From Polaromonas sp. C04 (GTDB lineage: Bacteria; Pseudomonadota; Gammaproteobacteria; Burkholderiales; Burkholderiaceae_C), in NCBI RefSeq assembly GCF_002002705.1, contig NZ_MUNS01000035.1, positions 1 through 64,000 on the forward strand: 64,000 bases of DNA, in the 5' to 3' direction. Shown one piece after another: positions 19,393-26,917 of this stretch. Positions within the stretch are counted from its first letter, which is position 1; the number at the start of each line of letters is the position of its first letter. A program made the translations under genes and the position numbers. Below the pieces are notes generated by a model. That model made no database searches. It was not told where the DNA came from and worked only from the letters and a program-made list of their open reading frames with translations.

Positions 19393-19455
19393 AAAATCCC
19401 GGGCAAACAAACGGGCCTGAATGCTATGCTGACCAGCAATCAATCAGGCCAGACA

Positions 19456-20955
19456 ATGCAAAACGGAACTCGACTCGCCGCTGTGGACCTGGGCTCCAAC
19501 AGCTTTCGCCTTGAAATCGGCCGCTTCGAGGGCGGACAGATTCACCGGGTTCAATACCTGAAGGAAACGGTCCGGTTAGGTAGCGGCCTGGATGCCGAGC
19601 GCAACCTGACCTGCGTCGCCATGCAGCGAGGCTGGGATTGTCTCGCGCGCTTTGGTGAACGACTGGCAGATTTCAAGCGGGGCCAGGTGTGTGCGGTCGC
19701 CACGCAGACCCTGCGTGAAGCACGCAACCGTGACGCATTTTTGGCGCGTGCCCACGAAGTACTGGGGTTTCCAATTGACGTCATTTCGGGGCGCGAAGAA
19801 GCCCGGCTGATTTACCAGGGCGTGGCGCATCTGTTGCCCCAATCCGACGAAAAACGCCTGGTGGTGGACATCGGTGGGCGCTCCACCGAGTTGATTCTGG
19901 GCCGCGCGTTTGACGCCCGCGTGGTGGAGTCATATCGCGTCGGCAGCGTCACCTTGTCAATGAAACACTTCTCCACCGGCCAGTTCACCGCCCATGCGTT
20001 CCAGATGGCGGAAATCGCCGCCAAAGCAGTGCTCGATGAAGCGCTCAACGCCTATCGACGCGATGCCTGGGAGGTGGCTTATGGCTCCTCGGGCACCATT
20101 GGCGCCGTAGGCGACGTGCTGACTGCAGCGGGCTGGCCGGCCGGCTCAGTCACGCGCGAAGGCCTGGATTGGCTGCTGGCCCGATTGCTCAAGGCGCAAA
20201 GCGCTGACCGCTTGCAGCTTGACGGCATCAGGGAAGACCGCCGCGCGGTCATCGGCGGCGGTGTCAGCGTTTTGCGCGCCGTGTTCGACCTGCTTGGCAT
20301 CGACACGATGCAGGCCGCCCAGGGTGCGTTGCGGCATGGCGTCCTGTACGACCTGCTGGACCGTGAGCAGACGCAGACCGACGTCCGCTCGGCGACCGTT
20401 CAGCGCCTTGTCGACAAGTTCGAAACGGACACCGCGCAGGCCCGGCGCGTCGGCAAGGTCGCCTGTCACTTGTTCAATCAATTGCAGGGCGGGCCTGCCA
20501 CGGCCGGCCCCGGCAGCAATTTGCGAAAACTGGATTGGGCCGCCCAACTGCATGAAATTGGCTGCCGGATTTCACACAGCGACTATCACAAACATGGCGC
20601 CTATATTCTGGACAACATCGATGCATTGGGCTTTGCCCTGCCAGAACTTCATCGCCTCAGCCTGCTCGTGCTGGGGCACCGCGGCAAGCTGCGCAAGCTG
20701 GAGGTGGATTTCGAAGACACCTTGTTTGTGCGCCAGTTGTTGTGCCTGCGCCTTGCCGTCATTCTTTGCCATGCGCGGCGCGATCCCGACCTGAAGGGCA
20801 TGCGGCTCGCGGCAGACCCCGGCGCCGACCACCGGCTGGTACTGGCCTGCCGTCCGGGCTGGGCCGAGGCCTTTCCGCAATCGGCTCACCTGTTGCGCGA
20901 AGAGGTGGCAGCCTGGCAGAAAACGCCCTGGACCCTGCAACTCGCGGGCTGCTGA
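19456..20955 (+). CDS. ppx: exopolyphosphatase Ppx/GppA
   Basis: A 499-residue member of the actin-like Ppx/GppA phosphatases, which remove terminal phosphates from polyphosphate or pppGpp. The first phosphate loop reads LAAVDLGSNSFRLEIGRF, the second DIGGRSTELILG, and GSSGTIGAVGDVL is the third conserved loop. The C-terminal half has an HD-like helical part (LHEIGCRISHSDYHKHGAYIL). The start MQNGTRLAAVDLG at 19456 matches family starts; an in-frame ATG at 19426 is possible. It is transcribed away from pstS across a gap with a Pho box, and ppk, the opposing polyphosphate kinase, lies 1 kb downstream on the other strand. Confidence 0.94.
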   Translation: MQNGTRLAAVDLGSNSFRLEIGRFEGGQIHRVQYLKETVRLGSGLDAERNLTCVAMQRGWDCLARFGERLADFKRGQVCAVATQTLREARNRDAFLARAHEVLGFPIDVISGREEARLIYQGVAHLLPQSDEKRLVVDIGGRSTELILGRAFDARVVESYRVGSVTLSMKHFSTGQFTAHAFQMAEIAAKAVLDEALNAYRRDAWEVAYGSSGTIGAVGDVLTAAGWPAGSVTREGLDWLLARLLKAQSADRLQLDGIREDRRAVIGGGVSVLRAVFDLLGIDTMQAAQGALRHGVLYDLLDREQTQTDVRSATVQRLVDKFETDTAQARRVGKVACHLFNQLQGGPATAGPGSNLRKLDWAAQLHEIGCRISHSDYHKHGAYILDNIDALGFALPELHRLSLLVLGHRGKLRKLEVDFEDTLFVRQLLCLRLAVILCHARRDPDLKGMRLAADPGADHRLVLACRPGWAEAFPQSAHLLREEVAAWQKTPWTLQLAGC

Positions 20956-20980
20956 TTTGCCGAGGCGATTTAAACCGTAT

Positions 20981-20998
20981 AAACTGTATATACAGTTT
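20981..20998. promoter_or_regulatory. perfect 18-bp palindrome (candidate operator)
   Basis: aaactgtatatacagttt is self-complementary and lies in an AT-rich stretch 17 bases before the Lys/Ala-rich gene. It is a plausible repressor site, possibly for that gene's own product. The inner CTG-N6-CAG is too short for a standard LexA box. Confidence 0.45.
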
Positions 20999-21014
20999 TA
21001 ATTAAAATCCTCCC

Positions 21015-21386
21015 ATGCCCACCGTAAAAAAAATCGCCCCCAGCAAGAAACCAGCCTCCGCAAGTCCCGAAAGGATCCCGGCCAAACCAGTGGCAAGTCC
21101 CGCCAAGGCCGCTGTAGCCAAGACCGTTGCCAGACCCAAGGCCGCCGACAAGCCCACCAAGGCCAGGAAGCCCAAGCTGGTGCGCGACAGCTTTACCATC
21201 CCCAAGATTGAATACGGCGTGCTCGACGAATTGAAGCAGCGTGCCGCCAAACTGGCCCATCCCGTGAAGAAGAGCGAAGTGTTGCGTGCCGGCATCAAAG
21301 CCCTGGCCGCCCTGCCCGATGCAGTCTTCCTCACCGCACTGGAAGCCGTTCCGGCCATCAAGACCGGCCGGCCCAGCCAATCCTGA
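21015..21386 (+). CDS. Lys/Ala-rich DNA-binding-like protein
   Basis: I do not recognise a named family. The 123-residue protein has two parts. Residues 1-56 are a low-complexity Lys/Ala/Pro tail (KKIAPSKKPAS..., AKPVASPAKAAVAK) like the tails of bacterial histone H1-like proteins. Residues 57-123 look folded and basic: LVRDSFTIPKIEYGVLDELKQRAAKL followed by KKSEVLRAGIKALAAL, a strand-helix-helix order that suggests a ribbon-helix-helix-type DNA binder. A perfect palindrome sits just upstream. It lies between ppx and sixA, two polyphosphate or phosphate genes, but no link to phosphate is shown. The start has no strong ribosome binding site (atcctcccatg). Confidence 0.75.
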   Translation: MPTVKKIAPSKKPASASPERIPAKPVASPAKAAVAKTVARPKAADKPTKARKPKLVRDSFTIPKIEYGVLDELKQRAAKLAHPVKKSEVLRAGIKALAALPDAVFLTALEAVPAIKTGRPSQS

Positions 21387-21399
21387 CGTCAGGCGCCTG

Positions 21400-21861
21400 T
21401 CACAGGGCTTCCGGCGACTGCACGCTCACCACCACGGTTTGGGACTGTCCCTCGCGGTCGCGATGGCGCAGCCACCAGAGCGCGCCTTTTTTGATCGCGC
21501 ACTCGCTGGCCTGAAGTGCCAGCAATTGCGACAGGGTCTGCCCCAGCGTAGGCTGGTGCCCGATCACCAGCACGGTTGACTTGTTCGCAGGCCACTGCAC
21601 GAGTTCCAGCAATTGCGCAGGCGTGCCGCCCGGGCCGAGTTCGGGCCGCAACTTGTATTTGCGCCCCAGCGCCAGCGCCGTCTGCTCGGCCCGCCGCGCC
21701 GGACTGACCAGAATCCGCGCGCCTTCGGGCAACTGCCGGTCCAGCCAGGTGGCCATGCGCGCAGCCTGCTTCTCGCCACGCGGCGTCAGCGACCGCTCCA
21801 GATCATTGCAGCCTTGCACCCATTGTTCGGCTTCCGCGTGGCGCCACAGGATCAGATCCAT
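21400..21861 (-). CDS. sixA: histidine phosphatase SixA
   Basis: A 153-residue enzyme of the histidine (phosphoglycerate mutase-like) phosphatase superfamily, SixA branch. The phospho-acceptor motif is LWRHAEAE (His8), the second conserved Arg lies in SPARRAEQT, and the second catalytic His lies in VIGHQPTLGQ. In E. coli SixA dephosphorylates histidine phosphotransfer domains; targets here are unknown. It starts five bases after the ppk stop, so it is co-transcribed with ppk and probably induced by phosphate starvation. It converges on the Lys/Ala-rich gene with only 13 bases between stops. Confidence 0.92.
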   Translation of the reverse strand: MDLILWRHAEAEQWVQGCNDLERSLTPRGEKQAARMATWLDRQLPEGARILVSPARRAEQTALALGRKYKLRPELGPGGTPAQLLELVQWPANKSTVLVIGHQPTLGQTLSQLLALQASECAIKKGALWWLRHRDREGQSQTVVVSVQSPEAL

Positions 21862-21866
21862 GGTGT

Positions 21867-23972
21867 TTACTCGCCGCTTGCGGCGTCCCCATCCGCGTAA
21901 CGCGCCATCAGCGCCGCCTGCGCACTGTGTCCCGTGTGCCCTCCCGCCGCATCAACCCGTGTGTAGGTGCCATCCGGCCCCAGATCCCAGGCATCGCGGC
22001 CATCGTGCAAATAAGCCACCAGGCATTCATCGATGATGCGCTGGCGAATGACGGGGTCGCTCACCGGCCAGGCCAGCTCGACCCGCCGCAGCATATTGCG
22101 GTTCATCCAGTCGGCACTGGACAGATACAGCTCTTCCTCATCCGCGCAGCGGAAATAGAACACCCGCGAATGCTCCAGAAACCGGCCGATGACCGAGCGC
22201 ACCCGGATGTTTTCGGTAACACCGGGCAATTGCGCCGGCAGCGTGCAGGCGCCGCGCACGATCAGGTCAATCTTCACGCCGCGCTGCGAGGCCTTGATCA
22301 GCGACAGGACCAGCGCCTCGTCGGTCAGTGCGTTCATTTTGGCGACAATGCGCGACGCCTTGCCCTGGGCCGCACCCTCGCCCAGCGAATCAATCTTCTC
22401 GATCAGTTTGCGCTGCAACTGGAACGGTGCCAGCCATAGCCGGTTCAGTTTGGGCAGCTTGCTCTGGCTCGCCAGATGCACAAACACGCTGTCGACGTCG
22501 GCTGTCAGCAGCGGATCGGCGCTGAGGTAACTCACATCGGTGTACAGCTTCGCGGTACGCGAGTTGTAGTTGCCGGTCGACAGATGGGCATAGCGCTTGA
22601 GGTTCTTGTCTTCCCGGCGCGTGATCAGCAGCATCTTGGCGTGCGTCTTGAGGCCCACCACGCCATACACCACCTGGGCGCCAATGGATTCGAGCATCTC
22701 CGCCCAATTGATATTGGCCTCCTCGTCAAAGCGCGCCTTGAGCTCCACCACGGCCGTGACTTCCTTGCCGCGGCGCACCGCCTCGCGCAGCAGGTCCATC
22801 AGCTCCGACTCCACGCCCGTTCGATAAAACGTCTGTTTGATGGCCAGCACCTGCGGGTCGTGCACGGCCTCGCGCAAAAAGGCAAGAACCGCATCAAAAC
22901 TCTCGAACGGGTGATGAATCGAAACATCCCCCTGCTTGAGTCGCTCAAAAAACGACTGGCCAGGCACCAGCTGCGCGGGATAGGACGGCTTGAACGGTGG
23001 GAACAGCAATTCGGGTTCGTCGATCAGATCGATCAGTTGCGCCAGCCGCGCCAGGTTCACCGGGCCATGAACGCGGTAGAGCGCCAGCGCCGGCAAGTTG
23101 AATTGCTTGAGCAGAAAACTCGCAAGATACTCGGAACACCCCGTCGAGACCTCCAGTCGCACCGCCTGACCGTAGTGGCGGTGCTCCAGGCCCAGGCGCA
23201 ACGCGGTGCGCAGGTTTTGCACGTCGTCTTCGTCCACGGCAAGATCCGAGTGGCGCGTCACCCGGAATTGCGAAAACTGCCCCACATCGCGTCCCGGAAA
23301 AAGCGTTCCCAGGTTGGCACGGATCACACTGGACAACGACAGGAACAGGACCCGCCCGCCCGACACCTTGCCCGGCATGCGGATGAGTCGCGGCAGGACA
23401 CGCGGCACCTTGACGATGGCGATGTCGTTCTCGCGGCCGAAGGCGTCACGCCCGCCGAGCCGCACGATGAAGTTCAGCGACTTGTTGGCCACCTGCGGAA
23501 ACGGGTGCGCCGGATCCAGCCCCACGGGAATGAGCAGCGGGCGCACCTGGCGCTCAAAGTATTGTTTGACCCACTGCCGCTGGACGACGTTGCGTTCGCC
23601 ATGCGCGATGATCTTGATGGCGTGCTTCTCAAACGCGGGCATCAGCTCGTTGTTGTAAAGCGCGTACTGGCGCGCAACCAGGTCATGCGCGGCGGCGGCC
23701 AGCGCCTCGAACGACGCCACCGTATAGGGTCCCTTGTGTTCGGCGCTCTGCAATGCCGCCAGGTGCGGCGCGGCACGAATCTCAAAAAATTCATCCAGAT
23801 TGGAAGAAACAATGGACAAATAACGCAGTCGCTCCAGCAGTGGCACCTGGGGCCGATGCGCCCAATCGAGCACGCGCTCGTTGAACGCGAGAATGCTGTG
23901 GTCCCGATCCAGGAGCGGGACGGCAGGGGGTTCGGCTGCTGCAGGCTGGCGGGCAACGACCTTGGAATTCAT
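21867..23972 (-). CDS. ppk: polyphosphate kinase PPK1
   Basis: A 701-residue kinase that builds polyphosphate from ATP and can run in reverse. Motifs: N-terminal RYLSIVSSNLDEFFEIR, the autophosphorylated His444 in GLKTHAKMLLITR, and RYAHLSTGNYN and SADWMNRNM in the phospholipase D-like catalytic domains. The ATG at 23972 is preferred; a TTG eight codons earlier (23996) is possible. A Pho box at 24040-24057, inside the end of agt, gives it a PhoB-dependent promoter. It is followed by sixA. Confidence 0.97.
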   Translation of the reverse strand: MNSKVVARQPAAAEPPAVPLLDRDHSILAFNERVLDWAHRPQVPLLERLRYLSIVSSNLDEFFEIRAAPHLAALQSAEHKGPYTVASFEALAAAAHDLVARQYALYNNELMPAFEKHAIKIIAHGERNVVQRQWVKQYFERQVRPLLIPVGLDPAHPFPQVANKSLNFIVRLGGRDAFGRENDIAIVKVPRVLPRLIRMPGKVSGGRVLFLSLSSVIRANLGTLFPGRDVGQFSQFRVTRHSDLAVDEDDVQNLRTALRLGLEHRHYGQAVRLEVSTGCSEYLASFLLKQFNLPALALYRVHGPVNLARLAQLIDLIDEPELLFPPFKPSYPAQLVPGQSFFERLKQGDVSIHHPFESFDAVLAFLREAVHDPQVLAIKQTFYRTGVESELMDLLREAVRRGKEVTAVVELKARFDEEANINWAEMLESIGAQVVYGVVGLKTHAKMLLITRREDKNLKRYAHLSTGNYNSRTAKLYTDVSYLSADPLLTADVDSVFVHLASQSKLPKLNRLWLAPFQLQRKLIEKIDSLGEGAAQGKASRIVAKMNALTDEALVLSLIKASQRGVKIDLIVRGACTLPAQLPGVTENIRVRSVIGRFLEHSRVFYFRCADEEELYLSSADWMNRNMLRRVELAWPVSDPVIRQRIIDECLVAYLHDGRDAWDLGPDGTYTRVDAAGGHTGHSAQAALMARYADGDAASGE

Positions 23973-24028
23973 CTTGGGCTGGGGCGAATCAAACAAATTG
24001 GGTCATAAAAGCCTGTTTGTGACAGTAT

Positions 24029-25132
24029 TTACCAATTTGATGACAAATGCGTGACAACGTCCTGCGCCAAACCTGATCTGGCGCAAACCAGGCCGTGACG
24101 CACCGGCACCACATGCCCGAGAAAAAGCTGTGTCGCCTGCGCCCAGCTGAATGCCAACGCCCGGCTACGCGCCTGATACCTGGGCAGTGCCAGTGCGCTG
24201 TAGCAGGCCTGCCGCAGGTCTTCGTTCATCACACCGCCCAGGCTGGCCCCACTATTGCCCGTGCCGGCTTGCCCCAGAACTTCGAGCGGCCCGTCCACCG
24301 GATAGGCTGCCACAGGCGTGCCGCACGCCATGGCCTCCAGCATGACCAGGCCAAAGGTCTCGGACTTGCTCGGAAACACGAAAACGTCGGCCGCCGCATA
24401 GACTTTGGCCAATTCGTCGCGCGGCAGCACACCCAGCCAGCGCACGTGGGGATAGCGCTCCTTGAGCGAGGCTTGCAGCGGACCGACCCCGCAAACCACC
24501 TTGGTGCCGGGCAGGTCCAGGCGCAGGAAGGCTTCAATGTTCTTCTCGTACGACACATGCCCGACGAACAGCGACACCGGGTGCGCCATCACACCCACCG
24601 GCGGATAAACCCTGGCCTCGGTCCGGAACTCGAACAGCCGTGTGTCCACGCCATGCGTCCAGCTGCGCAGGTTGCGAAAGCCACGCTGCTCCAGCATGCG
24701 CAGCACGCCTTGGGTGGGCACCATCACCCCCGAAGATGGCCGGTGGAAATGGCGGATTAGCGCGTAACCCCAGGACAGCGGCACGCGCAAAGCGGCATGG
24801 AGAATTTCAGGAAACTTGGTATGAAACGCCGTCGTGAAAGACAATCCCCGCTTGACGCAGTAGCCGCGCGCCGCCCAGCCCAAGGGGCCTTCCGTTGCAA
24901 TATGGATGACCTCGGGCTGCAGGGCATCGAGCCTGGCACCCAGCAGGCGTTTCGGGCGCACCGCCAGGTCGATGCCCGCATAGCCGGGACAGGGGCGGGT
25001 CTTGAACAAGCCGGGGTGAATCACCTCGACCTGATGGCCCAGCGTCGTAAGCTCCAGCACCAGTTCGACCAGCGTGGTGACCACGCCATTGACCTGCGGC
25101 TGCCACGCATCGGTAATCAAGGCCATTTTCAT
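24029..25132 (-). CDS. agt: GT4-type glycolipid glycosyltransferase, Agt-like
   Basis: A 367-residue GT-B glycosyltransferase. It opens [18 protein letters not shown], the N-terminal motif of the DAG/mannosyl GT4 group, contains [18 protein letters not shown] and [11 protein letters not shown], and has the EX7E donor-binding motif in [11 protein letters not shown]. In alphaproteobacteria the Agt enzyme next to plcP glycosylates diacylglycerol to make phosphorus-free glycolipids (established for Agrobacterium, Mesorhizobium and marine bacteria). The same order here supports that role. Its ATG overlaps the plcP stop (ATGA). The last bases of the gene carry the Pho box of ppk. An alternative is a phosphatidylinositol-type mannosyltransferase; the context makes this less likely. 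Confidence 0.8.
   Translation of the reverse strand: MKMALITDAWQPQVNGVVTTLVELVLELTTLGHQVEVIHPGLFKTRPCPGYAGIDLAVRPKRLLGARLDALQPEVIHIATEGPLGWAARGYCVKRGLSFTTAFHTKFPEILHAALRVPLSWGYALIRHFHRPSSGVMVPTQGVLRMLEQRGFRNLRSWTHGVDTRLFEFRTEARVYPPVGVMAHPVSLFVGHVSYEKNIEAFLRLDLPGTKVVCGVGPLQASLKERYPHVRWLGVLPRDELAKVYAAADVFVFPSKSETFGLVMLEAMACGTPVAAYPVDGPLEVLGQAGTGNSGASLGGVMNEDLRQACYSALALPRYQARSRALAFSWAQATQLFLGHVVPVRHGLVCARSGLAQDVVTHLSSNW
24040..24057 (-). promoter_or_regulatory. Pho box upstream of ppk (inside the agt 3' end)
   Basis: The minus strand reads TTGTCAC-GCAT-TTGTCAT, a 7-4-7 PhoB site as good as the one before pstS, 68 bases before the ppk ATG. It overlaps agt codons. A further CTGTCAC half-site lies at 24019-24025, 21 bases on. 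Confidence 0.85.
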
Positions 25133-25992
25133 GTTGCCAGCTCCCTTGTTATGGATTCGTGCCCCTGCGCTTCGTGCGAGGGTTCCCAATGCACCAGCTC
25201 CAGGCGGCCATCGAAGTGCTCGACCAGCGCCGTACGGCTTTCCACCCAGTCGCCGTCGTTGCAGTACAGGGTGCCGTCGATGTCGCGCATCTCGGCGCGG
25301 TGGATGTGGCCGCAGACAACGCCCTGATGGCCACGGCGCCGCGCCTCGCTGGCCACCGCCACTTCAAAGTCGGTCACATAGCTCAAAGCCTTCTTGACCT
25401 TGTGCTTGAGGTAGGCCGACAGCGACCAGTAGGGCAGGCCCAGCCGGGCGCGCAGGGTGTTGAGATGGCGATTGAGCTTGAGCGTGAATTCATACAGGTT
25501 GTCGCCGAGGTACGCCAGCCACTTGGCGCACTGGATCACGCCATCGAAGTAGTCGCCGTGAATGACCCACAGCCTGAGCCCGGCCGTCGTGGTGTGGACG
25601 GCGTCCTCGATGACCTCGATGCCGCCAAACCGGTGACCCAGGAAGCCACGCGCGAACTCGTCGTGGTTGCCGGGCACATAGATAATCCGGCAGCCCCTGC
25701 GCGCGCGGCGCAGCAGTTTTTGCACCACGTCGTTGTGTGACTGCGGCCAGTACCACCTGCGGCGCAGCTGCCAGCCGTCGACGATGTCGCCGATCAGGTA
25801 CAGGTAGTCGCTGGGGTGGGCTTTCAGGAACGCCAGCAAGGCCACCGCCTGGCAGCCCGGCGTGCCCAGATGCAGGTCCGAGATAAAGATCGCGCGGTAG
25901 CGTCGCTCGGCCGCCGCATCGTCGCGGTCGTCCGCGTCATCGGGCGCAAAGCCGTGGCCCCATGCGCCCAGTGCCTCGAAGGTGGTACGCAT
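25129..25992 (-). CDS. plcP: PlcP-like metallophosphoesterase (phospholipase C type)
   Basis: A 287-residue calcineurin-like phosphoesterase. Metal ligands are all present: SDLHLG (Asp39, His41), GDIVDGW (Asp69), GNHDEF (Asn109, His110), HGDYFD (His145) and GHIHRAE (His229, His231). It resembles LpxH in fold, but the stretches [32 protein letters not shown] and [18 protein letters not shown] are those I associate with PlcP, the phosphate-starvation phospholipase C that cleaves phospholipid headgroups to diacylglycerol. The adjacent Agt-like gene would use that diacylglycerol. The start overlaps the olsB stop by one base (TGATG), and the stop overlaps agt by four. Simple annotation as UDP-2,3-diacylglucosamine hydrolase is the main alternative. 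Confidence 0.82.
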   Translation of the reverse strand: MRTTFEALGAWGHGFAPDDADDRDDAAAERRYRAIFISDLHLGTPGCQAVALLAFLKAHPSDYLYLIGDIVDGWQLRRRWYWPQSHNDVVQKLLRRARRGCRIIYVPGNHDEFARGFLGHRFGGIEVIEDAVHTTTAGLRLWVIHGDYFDGVIQCAKWLAYLGDNLYEFTLKLNRHLNTLRARLGLPYWSLSAYLKHKVKKALSYVTDFEVAVASEARRRGHQGVVCGHIHRAEMRDIDGTLYCNDGDWVESRTALVEHFDGRLELVHWEPSHEAQGHESITRELAT

Positions 25993-26840
25993 CAGGCCCC
26001 CAGAAAGTGTTTTCGGTAGCGCGGCGGCAGGTCGGCAATGCGCATGAGCATGGGCAGATCGGCTGTGTTGAAGTCGGGGTCCCAGGCCGGCGCGCCGAGC
26101 ACCTTGGCACCCAGGCGCAAATAGCCCTTGATCAGCGCAGGAGGCTCGATATCGAGCGTGCCGTCCAGCTCGTCGACGGGCAGCGGCAAACGTGGCAGCA
26201 CGTGGTCTGCGACCGGCGCCAGATGGGTCTGCCTGAGCTGGTGCCAGATACTGGCCGCCGCGTCGCCACTGATGGCACCGTTGTGCAGCATGGGAATGCT
26301 GGCGCAGCCAATCATGGTGTCGAGGCGGTTGCGCACCATGAACTCGGCCAGCGCGCCCCACAACGCCAGAATCACGCCGCCGTGGCGATGATCGGCATGC
26401 ACGCAGCTGCGGCCCAACTCCACCATGCGCGAGCGCAGACTGCGCAGCCGTGTCAGGTCGAATTCCAGATCGCTGTAGGTGCTGCCGACGCGCTGGGCCT
26501 GGGCCGGTGTCAGCACCCGGTAGGTGCCCACGACTTCCCGCGTGGTCTCGTCCCGTACCAGCAGGTGCTCGCAGTAGTCGTCGAACAGGTCCATGTCGTG
26601 CCCGGCCAGCGGCGTGTTCAGCCGCGCGCCCATTTCGCCCGCGAAGACATTGAACCTCAGCCGCTGCGCTTGCCGGACTTCGTCCTGATGGCGGGCCCAC
26701 GACACCGAGATGCCGCTGCGTGCCGTCTCGACGATGGCCCGGCTTTGCGCATCATCAACCGGTAGATGGCGTCGATGAAGTGACCCCCTGGGCAAGGAGA
26801 TCGGAGACAGTGCAAAGGTCGGGGTCGGTAGTTCTTTCAT
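25992..26840 (-). CDS. olsB: OlsB-like ornithine N-acyltransferase (GNAT fold)
   Basis: A 282-residue protein of the OlsB/hemolysin-type acyltransferases (Acetyltransf_5 group). Conserved blocks: RFNVFAGEMGARL, FDDYCEHLLVRD, VVGTYRVLTPAQA, DLEFDLTRL, VELGRSCVHADHR, then GCASIPM and ALIKGYLRLGAKV. OlsB transfers a 3-hydroxyacyl group from ACP to ornithine, the first step to ornithine lipids, which replace phospholipids when phosphate is scarce. OlsA, the second acyltransferase, is not in this window. A strong aaggagtg ribosome binding site precedes the ATG. It is first gene of the overlapping olsB-plcP-agt cassette, downstream of phoX. The N-terminal 40 residues are unusual and look disordered. 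Confidence 0.78.
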   Translation of the reverse strand: MKELPTPTFALSPISLPRGSLHRRHLPVDDAQSRAIVETARSGISVSWARHQDEVRQAQRLRFNVFAGEMGARLNTPLAGHDMDLFDDYCEHLLVRDETTREVVGTYRVLTPAQAQRVGSTYSDLEFDLTRLRSLRSRMVELGRSCVHADHRHGGVILALWGALAEFMVRNRLDTMIGCASIPMLHNGAISGDAAASIWHQLRQTHLAPVADHVLPRLPLPVDELDGTLDIEPPALIKGYLRLGAKVLGAPAWDPDFNTADLPMLMRIADLPPRYRKHFLGA

Positions 26841-26880
26841 TTTTCACTCCTTCAACAGTTTTCAATGCTTCATTCAGTTG

Positions 26881-26906
26881 TAAAAAAGCCCCGGAGTGCG
26901 GGGCTT
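26881..26906 (-). terminator. Rho-independent terminator after phoX
   Basis: On the minus strand aagccccg pairs with cggggctt around a five-base loop, followed by tttttta. It separates phoX from olsB. The 77-base gap shows no clear Pho box, so olsB may depend on read-through or on a promoter I cannot define. Confidence 0.85.
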
Positions 26907-26917
26907 GGGGGAATGCA

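Noticed and set aside
20984-20995. CTGTATATACAG as a LexA (SOS) box
   Set aside because: Spacing is CTG-N6-CAG; LexA sites of Proteobacteria related to E. coli need CTG-N10-CAG, and no SOS gene follows.
21382-21393. CCTGACGTCAGG palindrome at the stop of the Lys/Ala-rich gene as a terminator
   Set aside because: No loop and no T run; too short to call.
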